From Haematococcus lacustris (lineage: Eukaryota > Chlorophyta > Chlorophyceae > Chlamydomonadales > Haematococcaceae): 64,000 nucleotides of DNA. Both the position numbers and the translations under genes were made by a program. The DNA lies in contig JASKMD010000014.1 in NCBI GenBank assembly GCA_030144725.1, positions 1,310,350 to 1,374,349 of the forward strand, written 5' to 3'. Shown here piece after piece: positions 56,482 to 64,000 of the stretch (within the stretch, counting starts at the first letter, position 1; each line of letters begins with the position of its first letter). Below the pieces are notes generated by a model, which saw only the letters and a list, made by a program, of their open reading frames with translations, had not been told where the DNA came from and searched no databases.

Positions 56482-57713
56482 TGGGCTGGGCTGGGCTGGG
56501 CTGGGCTGGGCTGGGCTGGGCTGGGCTGGGCTGGGCTGGGCTGGGCTGGGCTGGGCTGGGCTGGGCTGGGCTGGGCTGGGCTGGGCTGGGCTGGGCTGGG
56601 CTGGGCTGGGCTGGGCTGGGCTGGGCTGGGCTGGGCTGGGCTGGGCTGGGCTGGGCTGGGCTGGGCTGGGCTGGGCTGGGCTGGGCTGGGCTGGGCTGGG
56701 CTGGGCTGGGCTGGGCTGGGCTGGGCTGGGCTGGGCTGGGCTGGGCTGGGCTGGGCTGGGCTGGGCTGGGCTGGGCTGGGCTGGGCTGGGCTGGGCTGGG
56801 CTGGGCTGGGCTGGGCTGGGCTGGGCTGGGCTGGGCTGGGCTGGGCTGGGCTGGGCTGGGCTGGGCTGGGCTGGGCTGGGCTGGGCTGGGCTGGGCTGGG
56901 CTGGGCTGGGCTGGGCTGGGCTGGGCTGGGCTGGGCTGGGCTGGGCTGGGCTGGGCTGGGCTGGGCTGGGCTGGGCTGGGCTGGGCTGGGCTGGGCTGGG
57001 CTGGGCTGGGCTGGGCTGGGCTGGGCTGGGCTGGGCTGGGCTGGGCTGGGCTGGGCTGGGCTGGGCTGGGCTGGGCTGGGCTGGGCTGGGCTGGGCTGGG
57101 CTGGGCTGGGCTGGGCTGGGCTGGGCTGGGCTGGGCTGGGCTGGGCTGGGCTGGGCTGGGCTGGGCTGGGCTGGGCTGGGCTGGGCTGGGCTGGGCTGGG
57201 CTGGGCTGGGCTGGGCTGGGCTGGGCTGGGCTGGGCTGGGCTGGGCTGGGCTGGGCTGGGCTGGGCTGGGCTGGGCTGGGCTGGGCTGGGCTGGGCTGGG
57301 CTGGGCTGGGCTGGGCTGGGCTGGGCTGGGCTGGGCTGGGCTGGGCTGGGCTGGGCTGGGCTGGGCTGGGCTGGGCTGGGCTGGGCTGGGCTGGGCTGGG
57401 CTGGGCTGGGCTGGGCTGGGCTGGGCTGGGCTGGGCTGGGCTGGGCTGGGCTGGGCTGGGCTGGGCTGGGCTGGGCTGGGCTGGGCTGGGCTGGGCTGGG
57501 CTGGGCTGGGCTGGGCTGGGCTGGGCTGGGCTGGGCTGGGCTGGGCTGGGCTGGGCTGGGCTGGGCTGGGCTGGGCTGGGCTGGGCTGGGCTGGGCTGGG
57601 CTGGGCTGGGCTGGGCTGGGCTGGGCTGGGCTGGGCTGGGCTGGGCTGGGCTGGGCTGGGCTGGGCTGGGCTGGGCTGGGCTGGGCTGGGCTGGGCTGGG
57701 CTGGGCTGGGCTG
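56482..57713. repeat. GGGCT pentamer array, 1.2 kb
   Basis: About 246 copies of GGGCT with no variant seen. This is the longest perfect array in the window. The 485- and 461-codon frames across it are artefacts of a 5-bp unit. Confidence 0.99.
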
Positions 57714-58204
57714 CAACACAAGGGAGGCAACAGTGGGAACGTTGTGAGAGGTGATGAAATGGTGGTGGTGGTGGTGGTGGTGGTGGTGGTGAGGGGGACT
57801 GGGAGGGGGTGGTAATCAGGGGGGTACTAGGCGTGATTGTAAGACCTGCAGCAACCAGGTGTGGTAGCGGTTAGGCTGGATACTAAGGGCTATGCTGCGC
57901 AATGCTAGCTCCTTCTAAGCTCTTACCTTGGTCCTAAGCTCTTACCATAGTCCGTCTGGCCTCTTCGCTGCTCACAACACGTTGCACCTGCCTTGCGTTG
58001 GTGCATCAATGCTTGCGATTCATTGCGGAGAATCGTTGCGAGGAAACTGGCCGCGAGGCTAGCTGCGATGCTGGCTGCGAGGCTGGCTGCGAGGCTGGCT
58101 GCGAAACTGGCTGCGAGGCTGGCTGCAAGGATAATGGCTGCGAGGCTGGCTGCGAGGTGAGATCCTCGCACCGAGCTGCCTCACAGGTATGCTTCTGCGC
58201 TGCT
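57714..58204. repeat. GGT run, module remnant and GGCTGCGA repeats
   Basis: A GGT microsatellite at 57762-57790, an intron-module acceptor side in reverse at 57846-57890, then about nine ggctgcgaggct-type units at 58046-58157. No gene. Confidence 0.75.
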
Positions 58205-58507
58205 GGACCAGCTGTGTGGCCGCGAGGTTGATTGCCGAGTATGTGGCTGCGAGTATGGGCTAGATGCGGCTGCGAGTATGGGTAACCTCGTGCGATGCCA
58301 TCTGTGGACCAGCTGTGTGGCCGCGAGGTTGATTGCCGAGTATGTGGCTGCGAGTATGGGCTAGATGTGGCTGCGAGTATGGGTAACCTCGTGCGATGCC
58401 ATCTGTGGACCAGCTGTGTGGCCGCGAGGTTGACTGCCGAGTATGTGGCTGCGAGTATGGGCTAGATGCGGCTGCGAGTATGGGTAACCTCGTGCGATGC
58501 CATCGCT
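58205..58507. repeat. 101-bp tandem repeat, three copies
   Basis: Three near-identical units containing gctgtgtggccgcgaggttg and gggtaacctcgtgcgatgcc, spaced 101 bp apart (58211, 58312, 58413). Confidence 0.95.
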
Positions 58508-58597
58508 GCATACCGGCTACACGATTCTGCGACTAAGTGTTGGACGGATGCCTTGAATGCAAGTGAGATGTTCAGAATTTTTCTAAGTGCTTAAAGG

Positions 58598-59004
58598 CTA
58601 CAGTACTGTAAGTGGTCTCTCGAGGTACTTCGAGGTACCTCGAGGTACTGTAGATGTCTACAGTACTGTCGATGTCTACAGTACTGTAGGTGTCTACAGT
58701 ACTGTAGATGTCTACAGTACTGTAGATGTCTACAGTACTGTAGGTACCTACAGTACTGTAAGTGGTCTCTCGAGGTACCTCGAGGTACCTCGAGGTACTG
58801 TAGATGTCTACAGTACTGTAGATGTCTACAGTACTGTAGGTACCTACAGTACTGTAAGTGGTCTCTCGAGGTACCTCGAGGTACCTCGAGGTACTGTAGA
58901 TGTCTACAGTACTGTAGGTGTCTACAGTACTGTAGGTGTCTACAGTACTGTTCGTGTACTCGCGAGGTACCCCGACAGTACTGTAGATACCTACAGTACT
59001 GTAG
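58598..59004. repeat. CTACAGTACTGTAG array (right)
   Basis: Units of CTACAGTACTGTAGATGT or GGTGT interrupted by tctcgaggtacctcgaggta blocks that are palindromic themselves. Inside the right terminus of the 52427-59139 element. Confidence 0.95.
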
Positions 59005-59139
59005 CATGGCCGTATCTCACCAACCGCGCAAAATCACGAATTTTAGTTTCAACCCCCAATCTTACAATGCCTTCATTTGACTATGTACCAAGTCCGAGGC
59101 TCCGAATCTCAAAAATGCTGTTACTAATTTGCCTGAGTG

Positions 59140-59912
59140 CCCCCCCCAAATTAAAAAATTTACAAAAATTTAACCAGTACTGGTTCACCCTAGCCAGTAC
59201 TGTTTCACCCCCAACCAGTACTGGTTCACACCAAACCAGTACTGGTTGGTGATCAGCCAGTACTGGTTCACACCAAACCACTACTGGTTCACACCCCCCC
59301 CCCAAAATACGAAAATTTCAAAAATTTAACCAATACTGGTTCACCCTAGCCAGTACTGGCTAACCTCCAACTAGTATTGGCTGACACCCAACCAGTATTG
59401 GCTGACCCCCAACTTGTACTGGCTGACACCCAACTAGGAGGGCAGCGACAACACACACTATCTAGTACAGTGTGACCCTCATCCATTACTGTGTGACCCC
59501 TCAAGTGCTGAAGGGCTGGGTGAAGGGCTGAAGGAGGGGGCTTGCTTAGAAACATTTACCAAGTTGGAGATTATTATACGTTAGGCTAGAGCCATTGGAT
59601 GTACTTACACGTGACACTGAGCTACTGATGTTGCAAGGTATACAGAGTACATATCACCATGAGGACAACATGCATATGCCATGACCCACTCCTGGTTATC
59701 ACATAGCACACAACGCCATACAATCATCAAGCTATGTAGCGCCAACTAACACCCTCCACAATCTCATGTGCTGGTTGACCTAAGTCAACGCCCTCTTCTT
59801 AATAGGGTCCAACGACCTTGAGGTAATGAAGGTACTCGTCCACGCTCCAGCCCCTAAGCGAAGTAACACAGATTAATCTTACATACAATGCTCTACTGGA
59901 CCCAATGACTAC
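59140..59912. other. Continuation of CCAGTACTGG-type sequence and unique spacer
   Basis: 59165-59300 holds AACCAGTACTGG units, so the 52427-59139 element is inserted in such an array. 59340-59440 carries degenerate ccaactagtattggctgac units. 59540-59912 has no recognised feature. Confidence 0.55.
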
Positions 59913-61307
59913 AATGCATGACACACATTACTGTGAGGCATCCTGCACTGGGATGTAACCAACACTGGCTGTGACCAGCATTGGTTTACAACCAGCACTG
60001 GTTTGCAACCAGCACTGGCTGGCAACCGGCACTGGCTGGCAACCAGCACTGGTCTGCAACCAGCACTGGCTGGCAACCAGCACTGGTCTGCAACCAGCAC
60101 TGGCTGGCAACCAGCACTCTCACTGAAAGCAGGCAAGAGCTTGGTTTGGATCAGCAAGCACATTAGCAGCATCAGTGGCAAGCAGCATGAGCACGCTACT
60201 GAGTGGTGCCGGCAGCAGAGTGGAGAGACCTACTGCCTGCACGCTGCTAACTACTCGCCTTTCGCCTTTCACACTTGCTGCCTGGCTGGGGAGGGTTGCT
60301 GCTCCATGCCACCGCCCCTCTGTGGTGTGGGAGGAGGATGGTGGGAGGGGGCGAAGGTTGCAATGGGGAGGGGAGGGGGTGGGTAGGAGAGCATTGGCGG
60401 GGTGAGGTGGTGGCTGCCATGCCACATGAAGGAAAGGGAACTGAAAGGGAGGGGGATAGAGGAAGGGGATATTGGGATATGGGGATATGGGTACTGCCTC
60501 CGGACTGCTCGTACAGTGCGCATATGGGGGCACAGGGGCCCATAGGGGACATAGGCGCACGGGTTGTGAGATGTAGCTGTAGCAGCAGCAACAGCACTCA
60601 CCACACAGCGACCGACCCCTGCCTGCTCCAGGTGAGTGGTGTAGTTGGTGGTGGTCAGTGGGGCTGGGCTGGGCGGGGGCGCGGGTAGGGGGTAGGAAGG
60701 CGGGAGTAGGGGGGGCGGGGTCGGGGGCAAGGGCGGGGGAGGGGAGGGCAGGTGTCTGCGATGTCAGGGGGTAGAAGGGGGAGGTGGAAGACAACCAGTA
60801 CTGGTTTATTCCCAACCAGTACTGGTTTATTCCCAACCAGTACTGGTTTATTCCTAACCAGTACTGGTTTATTCCCAACCCGTACTGGTTTATTCCCAAC
60901 CAGTACCGGTTTATTCCCAACCAGTACTGGTTTATTCCCAACCAGTACTGGTTTATTCCTAACCAGTACTGGTTTATTCCCAACCAGTACTGGTTTATTC
61001 CCAACCAGTACTGGTTTATTCCCAACCAGTACTGGTTTATTCCCAACCAGTACTGGTTTATTCCCAACCAGTACTGGTTTATTCCCAACCAGTACTGGTT
61101 TACCCCCAACCAGTACTGGTATATTCCCAACCAGTACTGGTTTATTCCCAACCAGTACTGGTTTATTCCCAACCAGTACTGGTTTATTCCCAACCAGTAC
61201 TGGTTAACCCCCAACCAGTACTGGTTTACCCCCAACCAGTACTGGTATATTCCCAACCAGTACTGGTTTACCCCCAACCAGTACTGGTATATTCCCAACC
61301 AGTACTG
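59913..61307. mobile_element. CCAGTACTGG-array sequence, copy B
   Basis: Matches 51126-52420 almost base for base from aatgcatgacacac onward (one visible change: gggtactgcc for gggactgcc). Its array (60793-61307) is longer, with about 28 units. It ends where an ATCTGT element inserts at 61308. The termini of this family were not found. Confidence 0.8.
60793..61307. repeat. AACCAGTACTGG array, copy B
   Basis: About 28 units of 18 bp with the CCAGTACTGG palindrome. One unit reads aacccgtactgg and one ccagtaccgg. Confidence 0.96.
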
Positions 61308-61485
61308 CACTCACGATAAATAAGGTCGACGCGAGGGCCTTTTTTGCATCGGATGGACATTCCGCTCCGATAGAACGATAGAGCGTTGAGTTTAAGGGGG
61401 ACCTCGCTCTTGAATGAAGTCCTAACTCGCAGCGGTTGCGAAGATACATCGATCCGCGCGCGAGGTACCCCCCCCTTTTTGGGAA

Positions 61486-62127
61486 TCTGTGCAGATGTCG
61501 GTTAAATGAGCATGTCATCTGTGCAGCTGCATGTCGATGCCATTACGAAAAGCGACATCTGTGCAGATGCCGGTTATTAAATCTGTGCAGATGCTAATAA
61601 AGGCAACATCTGTGCAGATGCCGGTAATTAAATCTGTGCAGATGCATAAAAAAGCAACATCTGTGCAGATGTTGGTTATAATTGAAGGGCGACATCTGTG
61701 CAGATACTATTAAGGGCGACATCTGTGCTGATGCCGGTTATTAAATCTGTGCAGATGCTAATAAAGGCAACATCTGTGCAGATGCCGGTAATTAAATCTG
61801 TGCAGATGCATAAAAAAGCAACATCTGTGCAGATGTTGGTTATAATTGAAGGGCGACATCTGTGCAGATACTATTAAGGGCGACATCTGTGCAGATGTCG
61901 GTAATTGAATCTGTGCAGATGCATAAAAGGGCGACATCTGTGCAGATGCCGGTATTTAAATCTGTGCAGATGCATAAAAGGGCGACATCTGTGCAGATGC
62001 CGGTAATAAAATCTGTGCAGATGCTAATAAGGGCGACATCTGCGCAGATGCCGGTTATAATTTAAGGACGACATCTGTGCAGATGTCGACATCTGCACAG
62101 ATGAATACCTCGACATCTGCACAGATG
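61486..62127. repeat. ATCTGTGCAGAT subterminal array
   Basis: About 28 copies with G at position 7, so the motif is no longer a perfect palindrome. Nearly all copies share the orientation; the last ones (about 62091, 62114) read ATCTGCACAGAT, the inverse. A block of about 120 bp is repeated near 61560 and 61745. Confidence 0.95.
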
Positions 62128-62770
62128 CCAAGTAGTGCAGCTGTGCACATGAAGATAAGGCTTGCATCAAGGTTACGCAAAGGCACCGCGAAGGAAGCAA
62201 AGTCACCGCGAAGGAATCAAGACTCTTCCATTATTCAACAATCTGTGTGATGTCTGCATGAAGTTTTCGCAAAGGTGGCGCGAAGGAAGCCAAGGAACCG
62301 CGAAGGAGCCTAGATTGCCCCACATAGCAGCAATGAGCAGCCAGGAGCAGCCAACAAAAATCGTCGCCAAAAGGCTAGCTACGAGCCAGCCAGCCGCTTA
62401 GGCGACCAGATGCCATCAGGTTAAGCGATAGGATCAAGATATAGCGACAGAAAACGGAAGGAGGTGCAGCGATGCAGCGACAGAGCGATGCAAAGATGCG
62501 GCAAATGCATGAGGTGCAACTAGGACACGTAGCCCGAAGCCTGTGAGACGGAGCGGAAGAGGAGTGGAGGAGCCCGGAGGCGGTCAGGAGCCATGCAAGA
62601 GACGAAGCTGGGTGCACTTGAAAAAAAGTTGGGTGCACCCACACAAACCCCACCCTAGCGAATGGTGAGTATTTTATCTTGCAGTCATGTGGCTCCAAGT
62701 ACCTTGCCTGACTATTTGCCAACCACTGAATTGTTGCAGGTTCAATGGTCCCAACCTCCCCTTCCCTACA
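62128..62770 (+). other. Element body and intron-like module
   Basis: No gene. 62160-62310 has repeated gcgaaggaagc phrases. 62664-62739 is an intron-like unit (gtgagtattttatc to gaattgttgcag), placed just before the AGCCC array. Confidence 0.5.
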
Positions 62771-63338
62771 CCCAGCCCAGCCCAGCCCAGCCCAGCCCAG
62801 CCCAGCCCAGCCCAGCCCAGCCCAGCCCAGCCCAGCCCAGCCCAGCCCAGCCCAGCCCAGCCCAGCCCAGCCCAGCCCAGCCCAGCCCAGCCCAGCCCAG
62901 CCCAGCCCAGCCCAGCCCAGCCCAGCCCAGCCCAGCCCAGCCCAGCCCAGCCCAGCCCAGCCCAGCCCAGCCCAGCCCAGCCCAGCCCAGCCCAGCCCAG
63001 CCCAGCCCAGCCCAGCCCAGCCCAGCCCAGCCCAGCCCAGCCCAGCCCAGCCCAGCCCAGCCCAGCCCAGCCCAGCCCAGCCCAGCCCAGCCCAGCCCAG
63101 CCCAGCCCAGCCCAGCCCAGCCCAGCCCAGCCCAGCCCAGCCCAGCCCAGCCCAGCCCAGCCCAGCCCAGCCCAGCCCAGCCCAGCCCAGCCCAGCCCAG
63201 CCCAGCCCAGCCCAGCCCAGCCCAGCCCAGCCCAGCCCAGCCCAGCCCAGCCCAGCCCAGCCCAGCCCAGCCCAGCCCAGCCCAGCCCAGCCCAGCCCAG
63301 CCCAGCCCAGCCCAGCCCAGCCCAGCCCAGCCCAGCCC
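62771..63338. repeat. AGCCC pentamer array
   Basis: About 113 perfect copies, flanked by intron-like modules on both sides. Confidence 0.98.
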
Positions 63339-64000
63339 TCCCCTCCCCTCCCCTCCCTCCCCCACCACCACCTCCTTCATCACCCTACCACAAGAAGCAG
63401 GTGCATGGAGCGCAGGAGCAGCCAGGAGCTGCAGCCATGGAGGCGCTGCCAGGTAGGTATAGAAGTGGCGCTAGCAAAGAGTGAGTGGCCAGCCCTTGCA
63501 CATGGGTGGTCCGATGCCCAGCCTAACCGCAAAGATGCCCATTGTTTACTGCAGGTCCCACGGTCAGCCCTTCCCTCTTCCCCCCTTCCTCCTTCCCCCT
63601 TCCCCCTCCCCTCCCCTGTCCCACCACCTCCAAGCCTGGCACCCCACCTACCTCCCGCCTTTCCCATCCCCCGCCCCTCGACACACGCTGCAGCCCTCTC
63701 CCTACCCTACCCTTGGCGTAGCAGCCCTCTCCCTACCCTACCCTTGGCGTAGCAGCCCTCTCCCTACCCTACCCTTGGCGTAGCAGCCCTCTCCCTACCC
63801 TACCCTTGGCGTAGCAGCCCTCTCCCTACCCTACCCTTGGCGTAGCAACCTGGAGCAAGCAACCTGGAGCGGGCAGCTTGGAGTAGCAGCCCACCCAGCC
63901 CACCCTGGCCATGCCATGCCCACACACCACAATGACCCTACCCATCCCTCTCAAAAGGGATAGCTGAGCGCTTGGGTGGTTGTCAGCCCGTGCTTGTTGT
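63339..64000 (+). other. Element body with intron-like module and 31-bp repeat
   Basis: 63480-63554 is an intron-like unit (gtgagtggccagcc to tttactgcag), matching 5090-5163. 63690-63845 has five tandem copies of a 31-bp unit (gcagccctctccctacccta then cccttggcgta); the 2640-6714 element has two. No gene. Confidence 0.7.

Larger units (their letters stand above)
52427..59139. mobile_element. Non-autonomous CACTC-type element with CTACAGTACTGTAG arrays
   Basis: The left end CACACAGGCAAATTAG and right end, inverse CACTCAGGCAAATTAG, differ at one of 16 positions. CC flanks both sides. It is inserted in a CCAGTACTGG array. It contains CTACAGTACTGTAG arrays on both sides, a nested MITE, CAG-rich and GGCGGGA repeats, reverse-orientation intron-like modules and a 1.2-kb GGGCT array. 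No transposase is seen. The left terminus CACAC rather than CACTC may be a mutation. Confidence 0.75.
61308..64000. mobile_element. Third ATCTGT-type CACTC element, right side outside the window
   Basis: Begins CACTCACGATAAATAAGG and stays close to 2640-2816 up to the array. The array motif has changed to ATCTGTGCAGAT. Then come a body, intron-like modules, an AGCCC array and a 3' part like 4956-5560. The other end is not in the window. Confidence 0.85.

Noticed and set aside
56430..57815. 461-codon frame of Gly-Leu-Gly-Trp-Ala repeats and its Pro-Ser-Pro-Ala-Gln counterparts
   Set aside because: A 5-bp unit without stops is open in every frame. There is no start context, splice support or non-repeat domain.

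Overview
The window reads as nuclear DNA from a repeat-rich green alga, most likely a chlamydomonadalean chlorophyte. The grounds are high GC, genes split by many short GT-AG introns, a chromodomain Ty3/gypsy element, an APE-type non-LTR element, telomere-like TTAGGG/GCTAGGG runs, and kilobase-scale minisatellites. The species is not identified (inference). No ordinary host gene is recognised: almost everything is transposable elements nested in one another, plus their tandem repeats. A 500-base assembly gap lies at 20493-20992.

Layout. 1-8038: a non-LTR retrotransposon (ORF1 end, then ORF2 with endonuclease and reverse transcriptase) cut into three pieces by a CACTC-ended DNA element (2640-6714), a 943-bp TIR element with a 10-bp duplication (6935-7877) and a gypsy LTR relic (8039-about 9790). 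9874-18177: a rearranged copy of a CACTA-like element, with a 5'-truncated transposase on the minus strand and a divergent gene for a 2-oxoglutarate/Fe(II) dioxygenase-like protein. 18327-20283: the left part of another CACTC element with a TTCAGTG array. 20286-51125: one large autonomous CACTA-like element with about 208-bp TIRs and an AA duplication. It carries a divergent pair, an 11-exon transposase (44811-49489, +) and an 8-exon gene for a 569-residue partner protein (44600-31761, -). Three elements are nested in it: an ATCTGTACAGAT element ending at 22804, a second autonomous element at 22866-31474 with its own transposase and dioxygenase-like gene, and a non-autonomous element at 33409-43745 that itself holds an apparently young chromovirus (37404-43378). 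51126-61307: two copies of a CCAGTACTGG-array sequence, the first split by a non-autonomous element (52427-59139) that holds a 345-bp MITE and a 1.2-kb GGGCT array. 61308-64000: the start of another ATCTGT-type element, running off the window.

Unifying picture. The CACTC elements share termini (CACTC, N8, TAAGGCC in several), 2-bp target duplications (GC, AA, AA, AC, TG, CC seen) and two large subterminal arrays in inverted orientation. Each family has its own short array motif, often palindromic (ATCTGTACAGAT, CTACAGTACTGTAG, CCAGTACTGG, CAGGACCCTG, GAAACCCTGCAC, GCAGGGAC). This resembles the subterminal transposase-binding repeats of En/Spm elements, but far larger. The transposases have Tnp2/CACTA-like signatures (GVDW, ADTPA, CxxC). 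The partner genes lie head to head with them. Two of the three partners look like 2OG-Fe(II) oxygenases (HxD and H-x12-R), which suggests base oxidation or demethylation as part of the transposition system (inference).
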